A stretch of 64,000 bases of DNA, from positions 1,240,001-1,304,000 of the forward strand of contig NZ_JAGGMN010000001.1 of the NCBI RefSeq assembly GCF_017875325.1, read 5' to 3'. This stretch comes from Methanofollis sp. W23 (GTDB lineage: Archaea > Halobacteriota > Methanomicrobia > Methanomicrobiales > Methanofollaceae). The translations under genes were made by a program, and so were the position numbers. The first letter of the stretch is position 1. Every line of letters starts with the position of its first letter. The notes beneath the pieces are model-generated. The model had not been told where the DNA came from. It was given only the letters and a program-made list of their open reading frames with translations, and did no database searches. Positions 8,654-16,500 of this stretch are shown one piece after another.

Positions 8654-10551
8654 TCTTCTCCCACGATGTCGGTGCCGCCAGGCGGGACGAAGGCGGCGAT
8701 CGCCTCGGTGTTGAGGGCGGTCCGCAGACTCTTCCAGGTCTCCTCGCCGACCTTCTCTTTCAGGACCCGCTGGGCCTTCCTCGCGACGTCGTTGGGGCCG
8801 AAGGTGCCGGGCGTCAGTTCGATGAAGTGTTCGGCCCGCTGTTTTATCGCCTCGACCGGTCCACCGATCACCGCCACGCTCGGCCTGAACTGCACCCCGA
8901 TGGCCGCACCCAGGGTGACGTTGTGGGCATACCGCCGCTCGCCCCTGATGATGAACGCCCCCCGCGCCACGTACTCGCCTGACTCAGGCGTCTTGCTCAC
9001 CTGGTCTGGCCTGGCCATATAGACATCGGCAGTGAAGTGTCCGGCCTTCCAGGCATTCGAGTACGAGGCGGCGAACTGGGCCACCTCGTCCTCCAGGTGG
9101 GCGGTCTCGCCCTTGACGATGACCACTGACCCGCCGTGGACGTCGGCATGCACGAAGGTGTCTTTCCCCTCCATATAGCGTTTGACCAGTTCCTCGTTCT
9201 GGGAAGCGTCCCTCCCGCCGAGTACGAGGACGCCGTCAGAGGTGTAGAACCACCTGAACCGGTGGAACCACTTTGCCTTCATCAGCGTGAAGGTCTCTTT
9301 GGGCTTCTCCTTCTTCTTCGGCACCCCGCGTGCCATCGCGTCGAGGGCACCCTGTTTCTTCTTCTTGAACTTCTTGATCTGGTCGTAGTAGTGCTGCAGG
9401 TTTACCTCCACGCTCTCATGGACATAGACCTTCACCTGCACCCCCTCAAGATCAAGGTCGACGGCCGCATCGGCCGGGTGGACGGCCACGACGACCTGTG
9501 CCGCCGGCAGGTCGCTCTCCTTCAGCACCGCCTCGATCTCCTGCCAGGAACGTTCCTTGCTCACCTGGTCGAGGACGGCGATCACCTCCTGCACCTGGGT
9601 GTAGTGGGTATAGACAGCCTCGATTGCCTTCTCAGCCCGCGCGATCTTCCCGTCGAACTTCTTGAGCGCCGCCTTCTGCTGCCGGAGGATCACCTCCTCC
9701 CTGGAGAGCTTCGGTTTCTTCTTCTCTGCCTTCTTCTCGGCTGCCGTCGTGGGATAGAAGGCTTCCAGTGCCTCGTTGAACGAGGGATACTCCTTTTTCT
9801 CCGTGCCGATCCCTGGTACCGGCCAGCACCCCTTGTCGGTGATCACCGGGTGGCGGTCCCCCTCGATCGTCGCGAGGGTCTGGTGAAACGCCGCATAGAT
9901 CGCGCTCGCGTCGGCCTCTGGGGCCGGCATGTTCTTGTCGACGCCAGCTGCGGCGCAGATCACCTCGGCATATTTCCCCCCGAGGAGACAGTTGACGGCC
10001 AGGGTCCTGACCAGGTCGCGGTCAGAAGCCGCAAGCATCGCGGCAAACCCCTCTTCGTCGTAGCCGCTACAGTCGGTCCCTTCGGGAAGGGCGTAAACCT
10101 CGCCTGGCACGACCGCCCGGTCCTTGAACCGGTGGTGCCAGAGCGGTTTGATGATCACGCCCTCCCCGTCGAGGAGAATGATGTTGCCGTCGTCGAAGAG
10201 TTCGAAGACGAGCCTGAGCGTCCCCCCCTTCTTCCCGACATCGATATAGAAGATCCTCTGGAGCCCGTATTGCCCGACCTCGATGACCCGTCCCCCTTCA
10301 AGGTGCTTACGCAGCAGCATCGCATAACTGAGGGGAAACTTCGGGGCCTCAGGAAGGGCGCCGACAAGATGGGCCCGCCTGCCGACCTCGACAAAGAACT
10401 GATATTTTGCCCCTCCCTCACCATTGATCCTGATGCCCAGAGTCGTGGCGTCGTACTGGTAGATCTTGCCCACCCAGAGCGGGAGCTTTTCTGATAATTC
10501 GGCCGTCATCGCCCTGACGTCGATCCCGCTCATCCCCTTCTGGTCTGCCAT
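8650..10551 (-). CDS. rqcH: NFACT family ribosome quality-control protein (RqcH/Rqc2/NEMF homologue)
   Basis: The 633-residue product has the NFACT-N domain (SGIDVRAMTAELSEKL at about 8-23), a helix-hairpin-helix and long charged coiled-coil middle region (about 280-400, with AEKKAEKKKPKLSREEV) and a C-terminal NFACT-R domain (VLGGRDASQNEELVKRYM, then DTFVHADVHGGSVVIVK). In bacteria and eukaryotes this protein binds 50S/60S-peptidyl-tRNA complexes and adds C-terminal tails. The Asp-Arg pair needed for tailing reads Q98-R99 here (YGLQRIF). Met7 (10,533), directly before SGIDVRAM, is an equally good start given a TATA-like box at about 10,565. The gene overlaps pelota by four bases and diverges from the EMC6-ABCE1 pair. 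Confidence 0.92.
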   Translation of the reverse strand: MADQKGMSGIDVRAMTAELSEKLPLWVGKIYQYDATTLGIRINGEGGAKYQFFVEVGRRAHLVGALPEAPKFPLSYAMLLRKHLEGGRVIEVGQYGLQRIFYIDVGKKGGTLRLVFELFDDGNIILLDGEGVIIKPLWHHRFKDRAVVPGEVYALPEGTDCSGYDEEGFAAMLAASDRDLVRTLAVNCLLGGKYAEVICAAAGVDKNMPAPEADASAIYAAFHQTLATIEGDRHPVITDKGCWPVPGIGTEKKEYPSFNEALEAFYPTTAAEKKAEKKKPKLSREEVILRQQKAALKKFDGKIARAEKAIEAVYTHYTQVQEVIAVLDQVSKERSWQEIEAVLKESDLPAAQVVVAVHPADAAVDLDLEGVQVKVYVHESVEVNLQHYYDQIKKFKKKKQGALDAMARGVPKKKEKPKETFTLMKAKWFHRFRWFYTSDGVLVLGGRDASQNEELVKRYMEGKDTFVHADVHGGSVVIVKGETAHLEDEVAQFAASYSNAWKAGHFTADVYMARPDQVSKTPESGEYVARGAFIIRGERRYAHNVTLGAAIGVQFRPSVAVIGGPVEAIKQRAEHFIELTPGTFGPNDVARKAQRVLKEKVGEETWKSLRTALNTEAIAAFVPPGGTDIVGEE

Positions 10552-10607
10552 GAATTATACCAAATTAAATATGGCTTTGGCACCAAGAAATAGTCTACTG
10601 ATGCGTG
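10552..10607. promoter_or_regulatory. Short divergent promoter between rqcH and the EMC6-abce1 pair
   Basis: This 56-bp spacer contains an AT block (CCAAATTAAATATGG) that can serve as a TATA box in either direction. The predicted start sites lie about 25 bases away, giving very short or no leaders for both transcripts. The two ribosome-rescue units could thus share one promoter region. Confidence 0.5.
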
Positions 10608-10982
10608 ATGAGCGAGGAGGAACAGTTGCAAACAACGCCGAAAGCGCCGAAAGAAAAGGGTGCTGATGAAAAGGCGCAAAAACAGGCTGCGCATGTGCAG
10701 CGGATCAAACGGACCCTGGTAGCCTGTTTTATGGGGATCGCCATGGGTCTGCTCTCGTTCTATGTCTCAGGTCCGGCCGACCCTGCGACCGGACTCCAGC
10801 CGAATGCGATCATCGGCGTCCTCTTCCTCATGGCAGGGGTAGTCTTCCAGAAACATATCTTTATGATGATGCGGATCGACTACACCGAACTCGGTGGGAA
10901 GGACTGGTTCTATCAGGCTTTCATGACCTTTGCATTCTGGTTTATCTCCTGGTCCACCATGCTCACCACAGCTCTGATGTGA
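10608..10982 (+). CDS. EMC6-like small membrane protein
   Basis: The product is 124 residues. A charged cytoplasmic N-terminus (to about residue 33) is followed by three hydrophobic helices (about 37-53, 66-84 and 102-122), with MGIAMGLLSFYVSG, AIIGVLFLMAGVVFQKHIF and FMTFAFWFISWSTMLTTALM. The spacing and the FYVSGP and KDWFY elements fit the archaeal EMC6-like family, related to a core subunit of the eukaryotic ER membrane complex that inserts membrane proteins. I used the ATG one codon after a GTG. The stop is six bases before abce1, so the two are co-transcribed. The assignment is by pattern, not by alignment. Confidence 0.75.
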   Translation: MSEEEQLQTTPKAPKEKGADEKAQKQAAHVQRIKRTLVACFMGIAMGLLSFYVSGPADPATGLQPNAIIGVLFLMAGVVFQKHIFMMMRIDYTELGGKDWFYQAFMTFAFWFISWSTMLTTALM

Positions 10983-10988
10983 TCAGCC

Positions 10989-12764
10989 ATGCGCATAGCG
11001 GTCATCCATAAAGACAAGTGTCATCCAAAAAAGTGCGGAAACGAGTGCATCATCTACTGCCCCAGAGTACGATCCGGGGACGAGACCATCGTCCTCAGCG
11101 AGGAGGACGGGAAGGCCGTCATCTCCGAGGAACTCTGTGCCGGGTGCGGCATATGCGTGAAGAAGTGTCCGTTTGAAGCGATCGACATCGTAAATCTCCC
11201 GGAGGAACTCGAGTATCCGACCCACCGGTACGGGCCAAACACCTTTGTGCTCTACGGCCTGCCGGTCCCGGTCGAGGGGAAGGTGACCGGGATCCTGGGA
11301 CCAAACGGGATCGGGAAGTCCACCTCACTCCAGGTCCTTTCTGGCCAGATCAAGCCGAACCTCGGGATCTTCGAGGAAACGGTAGCGTGGGACGAGGTCC
11401 TGAGACGATTTGCCGGGACCGAACTCTTCGACTATCTCAAGCATATCTCAGGAAAGGAGATCAAGGTCGCGGTCAAGCCCCAATATGTCACTTATATCCC
11501 GAAGGCCTTCTCAGGGACGGTGCAGGAGTTGCTCGCCTCCACCGACGAGCGAGGGACGCTCGACCATCTTGTCGAGCACCTTGGCCTCGCCTCGATCCTG
11601 GACCGCGAGATAGGAAACCTCTCTGGCGGCGAACTGCAGCGGGTGGCTATCGCCGCCTGCCTTGCCAGGGAGGCCGACTTCTATTTCCTCGACGAGATCA
11701 CGCCGTACCTCGACATCTACCAGCGGATGGCGGCGGCCGACCTGATCAGAGAGGTGGCCGAGAGGAGGCCTGTCGTGATCGTGGAGCACGACCTTGCGAT
11801 CCTCGACCTGCTCGCCGATACAGTCCATGTGGCGTACGGCAAACCTGCGGTCTTTGGGGTGATCACCGGGCCGAAGGGGGTGCGGGTCGGGATCAACGAG
11901 TACCTCGAAGGTTACCTGCCTGAGGAGAATGTGCGGTTCAGGGACTCGGCGGTGGTCTTTGAGAAGCGTGCCCATGCCGAGGAGACGGTGCGAGAAGACC
12001 TTGTCGCCTTCCCGAGCATGAAAAAGTCCTACGACCGGTTCACTCTCACAGTGAAGGGCGGAACGGTGAAGAAAGGCGAGGTCCTCGGGCTCGTCGGGCC
12101 GAACGGGATCGGGAAGTCGACCTTCGCAAAACTCCTTGCAGGAGTGGAAGAGCCTGACGGCGGCCCGATCGAGGAGAAGGTCACTATCTCGTACAAGCCC
12201 CAGTATGTGAGGGCCGACTCGGCCGACACCGTGGAGTTCATGCTCAGGCAGATCACCCGGCGGTTCGACACCTCGTTCTACCAGCACGAGGTGATCGAGC
12301 CCCTCGGTCTCCAGCAGATCCTCCAGTCGCCTCTCAACACTCTCTCTGGCGGCGAACTGCAGCGGGTGGCCATCGCCGCCTGCCTCTCCAGGGACGCCGA
12401 CCTCTACATCCTCGATGAACCGAGCGCCCACCTCGATGTGGAGCAGAGGATGGGGCTGACCAAGGTGCTCAAGCACCATGCCGAGGGGAAGGAGTGTGGG
12501 GTGATCGTCATCGATCACGACATCTACCTCATCGACATGATCTCTGAGCGTCTTGTCGTCTTCGACGGCGAACCAGGGATCGCAGGTGAGGCGAAGGGAC
12601 CGTTCTCGATGCGCACCGGCATGAACCTCTTCCTCTCAGAACTCGGCGTCACCTTCAGGCGGGACAAGACCGGACGGCCCAGGATCAACAAGTCAGGGTC
12701 GTACCTCGACCGCGAACAGCGCTCGAGTGGCGAGTATTATTATGCCCTGCCTGAGAGTGAGTGA
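10989..12764 (+). CDS. abce1: ABCE1/Rli1 ribosome recycling ATPase
   Basis: The 591-residue product is a complete ABCE1. The N-terminus carries two [4Fe-4S] motifs (CHPKKCGNECIIYCP and CAGCGICVKKCP). Nucleotide-binding domain 1 has GPNGIGKSTS, signature LSGGELQRVAIAACL and Walker B FYFLDEI. Domain 2 has GPNGIGKSTFAK, the same LSGGELQRVAIAACL signature and LYILDEPSAHLD. ABCE1 splits ribosomes into subunits after termination by aRF1 or rescue by Pelota. It is downstream of the EMC6-like gene by six bases. Neither ATPase site shows damage. Confidence 0.97.
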   Translation: MRIAVIHKDKCHPKKCGNECIIYCPRVRSGDETIVLSEEDGKAVISEELCAGCGICVKKCPFEAIDIVNLPEELEYPTHRYGPNTFVLYGLPVPVEGKVTGILGPNGIGKSTSLQVLSGQIKPNLGIFEETVAWDEVLRRFAGTELFDYLKHISGKEIKVAVKPQYVTYIPKAFSGTVQELLASTDERGTLDHLVEHLGLASILDREIGNLSGGELQRVAIAACLAREADFYFLDEITPYLDIYQRMAAADLIREVAERRPVVIVEHDLAILDLLADTVHVAYGKPAVFGVITGPKGVRVGINEYLEGYLPEENVRFRDSAVVFEKRAHAEETVREDLVAFPSMKKSYDRFTLTVKGGTVKKGEVLGLVGPNGIGKSTFAKLLAGVEEPDGGPIEEKVTISYKPQYVRADSADTVEFMLRQITRRFDTSFYQHEVIEPLGLQQILQSPLNTLSGGELQRVAIAACLSRDADLYILDEPSAHLDVEQRMGLTKVLKHHAEGKECGVIVIDHDIYLIDMISERLVVFDGEPGIAGEAKGPFSMRTGMNLFLSELGVTFRRDKTGRPRINKSGSYLDREQRSSGEYYYALPESE

Positions 12765-12792
12765 AGAGATCGGCCCTGTCAAACACTCACAC

Positions 12793-12799
12793 CTTTTTT
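12793..12799 (+). terminator. T-tract terminator after abce1
   Basis: A CTTTTTTG run follows about 30 bases after the stop codon, the usual form of an archaeal intrinsic terminator. A repeat element begins immediately after it. Confidence 0.5.
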
Positions 12800-12801
12800 G
12801 A

Positions 12802-13243
12802 CTCTGTTGAATCGGGCATGAACCCCGGGTTCATGCTCTATTGCCATGAAAATGATCCAGACGTTCAATTCTGGAGTTATGGATGAGAATTTGAACACAC
12901 AGATTTCTCCCATAATTGATATGCGGAGAACAAAACGGTCTTCCGAACGATTAGACTCTCTGCCTTCCCGGCCCTATCTTCATCCCCGGGGTCCGGGGGC
13001 AGAGCCCCCGGCGGGAGGATGGGGGAAGGCGTGATGATCCGAGGTGCCGCCCCTATCGCAGACTCTTTCCCACAATCTCACGCTGGGGAAAAACCCCGTA
13101 CCCTCCACGACGAAGATAGGCGGGGGCGGCGATGGAACACGATTCCCACCGATTCTTCATTCTTGAAAAAGAGATATCAAGCGACGAGAAATTTTCATCC
13201 TGTATGCCTGAGGCGTGATCTCGCCTCATGCCGAATTCTACGG
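12802..13243 (+). repeat. Near full-length copy of the dispersed intergenic element
   Basis: The left end CTCTGTTGAATCGGGCATGA and the inverted right end (TCATGCCGAATTCTACGG on this strand) match at about 15 of 20 positions. The order of modules is: ATGAAAATGATCCAGACG with ATGAGAATTTGAACAC (12,846-12,900); a GC hairpin CCGGGGGCAGAGCCCCCGG (12,993-13,011); GTGATGATCCGAGGTGCCGCC with ACGAAGATAGGCGGGGGC (13,032-13,125); and GATATCAAGCGACGAGAAAT with TTTTCATCCTGTATGCC. The same order appears inverted at about 31,294-31,710. Confidence 0.65.
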
Positions 13244-13351
13244 AACCGATGATATTACACAACCCTGAATGAACGCAGTTTTTTCATTCCTTCTTCTCCA
13301 TGAGAATCCACGCCGTCGCCGTACTCTACGATGACACGCCCGACCGGAGAG

Positions 13352-13512
13352 AGATCAAAAAACCTATCTCGATCCCGTCATCAGTCCATACCATGTGAGA
13401 GAGCAGATGAAATGAGAAGAGAAAGATCCTCATCCTGACGCGACCCGGCAAAGTTCACATAAATGTCCGGCTCCTCCTCTGCAATCTCAGAGAACTGGAG
13501 GTATGAAGATCC
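13352..13512 (+). pseudogene. Remnant of a duplicated acyltransferase leader
   Basis: Bases from about 13,352 (GAGATCAAAAAACCTATCTC) to 13,440 parallel 19,720-19,805, the promoter and first codons of the intact acyltransferase-3 gene. GTCATCAGTCCATACCATGT matches ATCATCAGTGCATATCATGT. The copied start ATGAGAAGAGAAAGATCCTC matches ATGGAAAGGATCCTC but the frame stops at once and the rest of the gene is missing. The downstream secreted-protein gene is retained. A large deletion inside a duplicated segment explains this. Confidence 0.55.
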
Positions 13513-14037
13513 ATGAAAGCCCTGAAATTGATCGTCTTCCCGCTTGCAATGCTCATCGCCGTGACGATGATAGTCACGATGCTGGGCGCGGCAGGAGAAG
13601 GATTCGATGAACACGATCACGATGAGATGAACAAATCCACAGATGTGCCCGATCATTTCATCCCTCCCGAATATTTCAAGGACGCAAGACCTGCGACACC
13701 CTTGCCAGAATCTGAAATGATCTCATTTATTCTCTCAGAAAAAACTCTCAACACATCGGCGCAGGATAAAAGAAAAGGGATCATCGAACCCCCGGTTCCA
13801 TCCCCGGATCAAGATCCCCGTTTCATGAAATACAAAGAACACCGGAACATATTCATCGAAACAAACATCGATCACGATGACGCGGTCGTGCTGGTACGGA
13901 TGCCGGAGAGCATGTACGAAAGATTCCGTGCCGGTGCACAGAACAATACGATAACTTTACCCGCATCGCACTTCTGCAAGTTTCATGATAACCTCACTGA
14001 TCTCGATACCCATATTGCATGCAACGTACGCGATTGA
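13513..14037 (+). CDS. Secreted or membrane-anchored protein, C-terminally shortened paralogue of the 20,857 gene
   Basis: The product is 174 residues. An N-terminal hydrophobic segment (about 5-25, LIVFPLAMLIAVTMIVTMLG) acts as signal or anchor, followed by an acidic His-rich stretch (EGFDEHDHDEMN) and a soluble region. Long stretches match the paralogue closely: DVPDHFIPPEYF, ARPATPLPESEMISFILSEK and YERFRAGAQNNTITLPAS. After NLTDLDTHIA the sequence diverges into CNVRD and stops, so the last 40 or so residues of the paralogue are missing. GGAGGT lies upstream of the ATG. I do not recognise the family. The HDHDE run could bind a metal, which is conjecture. Confidence 0.65.
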   Translation: MKALKLIVFPLAMLIAVTMIVTMLGAAGEGFDEHDHDEMNKSTDVPDHFIPPEYFKDARPATPLPESEMISFILSEKTLNTSAQDKRKGIIEPPVPSPDQDPRFMKYKEHRNIFIETNIDHDDAVVLVRMPESMYERFRAGAQNNTITLPASHFCKFHDNLTDLDTHIACNVRD

Positions 14038-14131
14038 CATGCCCGGCACTACACTTTCATCAACGAGGCGATAGAATCATGAAAATATCATCTCGAAAAA
14101 TATTTCCTGAGGACGATAATGACCAAGTCTG

Positions 14132-14599
14132 ATGACATTGTCTCAACATACCCGAAAAAAGATCGCAATCGCGTGTATTCTCATATGCATCGGGACCATC
14201 TGCGCCTACCTGGCCTATGGGGCACTTACGGGGAGAACGCCCTGGCACGATCAGCCGGAAAATAAGACGCAAGAGACAATGTTCCGGTGTTTTATCATCG
14301 AATATAACCAGAGTTTCACGAAAGACGCCCTGGTATTCCATCTCACTGACGCAGACCTGGAGGACTATCCGGAATATAAGCGGGGAATGGAGGAGGCAAA
14401 TTTTAGTACCATGGAATGGCGCGATGGGAAGCGGTTTATTTATGAAGTAAAGGACTTTTCAGATGAGCATCTCTGGTCATTTAACCTCTGTCCTGAGAAC
14501 TATTCCAGATCAGAGTGTTTCTCCCATCTGAGATTATACGAGTACAAGGGACGATACTTTGAGATACGGTGCATCCCCTCACTCATGAGAAACCGGTGA
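14132..14599 (+). CDS. Small membrane-anchored protein, paralogue of the 536 gene
   Basis: The 155-residue product has a basic N-terminus (QHTRKK), one hydrophobic helix (IAIACILICIGTICAYLAYG, about 10-29) and an extracytoplasmic domain with four Cys (including CPENYSRSEC). The domain shares HLTDADLEDYPEYKRGMEEA and EYKGRYFE with the equivalent parts of the first gene in the window. It sits between the truncated secreted protein and a decayed transposase, inside the accessory island. The function is unknown. The ATG used has no strong ribosome binding site, so the start is moderately uncertain. Confidence 0.6.
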   Translation: MTLSQHTRKKIAIACILICIGTICAYLAYGALTGRTPWHDQPENKTQETMFRCFIIEYNQSFTKDALVFHLTDADLEDYPEYKRGMEEANFSTMEWRDGKRFIYEVKDFSDEHLWSFNLCPENYSRSECFSHLRLYEYKGRYFEIRCIPSLMRNR

Positions 14600-14659
14600 G
14601 ACCAATCCTACGCCTTCGCTCATCTCCACCTGGACAATAAAGTCGATCGACACAGAAAC

Positions 14660-15279
14660 CACAAATACCGTGGGTGCCAGAGGCAGAACTGTGGATGACC
14701 CATGGCACCCTCCGAGGAAGCGAAAACAGCGGAAATGGGTTCGCTATGAACGGGAACATTTCATGTCTCTCTGGAAGGGTGACCGGAAGATGATTACCCT
14801 GAACGGCCAGGACAGATGGCTCATCGCATTCATGAACGATTCTTCTCGTCTTATTACCTGTTATGGCGTCTTCGATCGACCAATGACTCAATACACGATA
14901 CAGATCCTCGAACAGGGGTTTTGAGAATACGGGATCCCGCGTGAAATCCTCACAGATAATGGTTCACAGTTTGTTTCAGCCAGAGAACCGGAAACTGCAC
15001 ATCACACTTTTCGAAAATTCATGGAACACCACGGGATTCGACACATAAGAGCCAGAGTGCACCATCCTCAGACAAACGGCAAGATCGAGAGGCTCATTCG
15101 AGGAAGTAAAACGGAGAGCGATAAAATTCGGATCAGTGGAGGCAGCGGTACACTGGCATAATGAGATCAAGCCGCATAGCAGTCTCGAATACGATGAACC
15201 GGTACATGCGTTCTTTTATCGATTGCCTCCGGAGCGGATCCTAGAGTATGCACAGAGGTGGATGAATGCGGAAGATTAA
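14660..15279 (+). pseudogene. IS481-type transposase (rve integrase core), decayed
   Basis: The sequence reads through the DDE integrase core: WKGDRKMITLNGQDRWLIAF (first Asp region), then GIPREILTDNGSQFVSA (second Asp), then HHGIRHIRARVHHPQTNGKI and IERLIRG (Glu region), then AVHWHNEIKPHSSLEYDEP. An in-frame TGA at 14,922-14,924 interrupts it before EYGIPREIL. A frameshift near 15,110 moves the reading to EEVKRRAIKFGSVEAAVHWH, which ends at TAA 15,277-15,279. The N-terminal helix-turn-helix part of the family is missing. It cannot make an active transposase. Confidence 0.8.
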
Positions 15280-15550
15280 TAGGTGTAAAATTAACTCGGA
15301 CTACTACAAATACAATTTTTTGGCAAAAGCTTTATCATAAATGACTTCCAAAAAGTCCCTGCCTGTAACTTATCGAGCGGCCTGTACAACTACATGCAGG
15401 TTGCTGACTGCAGGCAAAACTGCGGAGGTTCATCCAATCTGTCCAAGGCCGGGTGAACCCCCCACTGCCCAAAGGCAAGGGATAGGTTTGCGCTTCCTGT
15501 ACTTAAGGTTGTGCCTCTTTTGCCTCCGGGTTATGGTAGGAGGAAAGAAA
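15280..15550 (+). promoter_or_regulatory. Long leader/promoter region of the secreted protein gene
   Basis: An AT-rich promoter-like stretch (TACAATTTTTTGGCAAAAGC) at about 15,310 lies some 230 bases before the ATG. The intervening leader contains inverted repeats such as GGTTCA ... TGAACC (about 15,427-15,460) and CTGCAGG-type pairs. A strong GTAGGAGGAAAGAAA ribosome binding site precedes the gene. I do not recognise a riboswitch class. Confidence 0.35.
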
Positions 15551-16345
15551 ATGAATGAAAAGAATAGAACAAGAAACGTAGGTCAAACAGTTGGAGTCCT
15601 AATAACGTTGTGCATATTTGGTGCAATGCTTGTTCCTATGGCAAGTGCATATGGGAATAGTGAATATGCCAGCTTGGACACACCTGATTTATCAGAGGAA
15701 GATTATTACAGGGAATTAATCTCCAACCTTATTGGGAAAGATATCACTTACGCAGAATTCTACGAAGCAGTCTATCCCGGCGAGATGGAGAAACTCCCAG
15801 AAGATCTTCAGAAACTCTATAAATCCAGTAAAATTCAATGGACTGCTCCTGAAGAGCAAATGCCAGAACCTCTCACAGAAGAGGAGATGAGTGAGATCAG
15901 GTCGAGGGCATCTGATTCGAAATCCGGTCTCAACAAAGTCCCATCTGCGGAAGAAGCTGGTGTAGTTCTTCGAAATATAATGAACAATAATAGCGCATCG
16001 AAGGATAGCGATTTATGCATTGCTGGGTTATCATGGGCTTCTCATGGAAACAGGGTTGTAAACTATTATTCTTCAAGTCAGGCACAGCCTAAGATACAAA
16101 TACCCTACATGTCGACAAAAACACGATTATTCATGTTCGTCAAGCCGGCGTGGGTGGAGATCGCAAACGAGGAGAAAATTGGGATTCTTGTTACATCCCA
16201 GACAGTAACGGGGCAAAAATCCGTAGATGGAGACAATTTATACCAGGTGCTTGGTGACCATTATTGTGGTGTCCCGCCTCCAGGCTATGTCATAGTAGGG
16301 TCTAACCCGGGGTACAGCACGAGCCAAGTATTTTACGTTAGTTGA
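15551..16345 (+). CDS. Predicted secreted protein of unknown function
   Basis: The product is 264 residues. The signal peptide (basic start, then VGVLITLCIFGAMLVPMASA, cleavage expected after ASA near residue 34) is followed by an acidic region rich in Glu (EEDYYRELI, EEQMPEPLTEEEMSEIRS) and a C-terminal domain with LFMFVKPAWVEIANEEKIGI and GDHYCGVPPPGYVIVGS. I chose this ATG because a clear GGAGGA site precedes it; the upstream in-frame extension has no homology and would bury the signal. Base composition is more AT-rich than the housekeeping genes, and the gene lies between two dead transposases, so recent acquisition is likely. I do not recognise the family. Confidence 0.75.
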   Translation: MNEKNRTRNVGQTVGVLITLCIFGAMLVPMASAYGNSEYASLDTPDLSEEDYYRELISNLIGKDITYAEFYEAVYPGEMEKLPEDLQKLYKSSKIQWTAPEEQMPEPLTEEEMSEIRSRASDSKSGLNKVPSAEEAGVVLRNIMNNNSASKDSDLCIAGLSWASHGNRVVNYYSSSQAQPKIQIPYMSTKTRLFMFVKPAWVEIANEEKIGILVTSQTVTGQKSVDGDNLYQVLGDHYCGVPPPGYVIVGSNPGYSTSQVFYVS

Positions 16346-16370
16346 CACTAAACTGGCTGAACAGAAAAAA

Positions 16371-16381
16371 TTTCTTTTTTT
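16371..16381 (+). terminator. T-tract terminator
   Basis: TTTCTTTTTTT follows 25 bases after the stop of the secreted protein gene. An archaeal-type terminator is likely. Confidence 0.5.
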
Positions 16382-16500
16382 GAACAAGCCTTTTTATTAG
16401 GCCCGTGAGAACTTTAGAGAAATATAGTTAGCAAATTTTGATAAAACTACAATTAATGTGTGAACAGATCGCGATCATGGAGTAACTGACTTCCCGAAAG

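Noticed and set aside
9136-10494. 452-residue open frame on the plus strand
   Set aside because: It is fully antisense to the NFACT gene and has no independent motifs.
11511-12518. 335-residue open frame on the minus strand
   Set aside because: It is antisense to ABCE1, which has intact ATPase motifs.
15341-15550. N-terminal extension of the secreted protein gene to 15,341
   Set aside because: It would place 70 non-homologous residues before a clear signal peptide; a strong ribosome binding site supports the later ATG.
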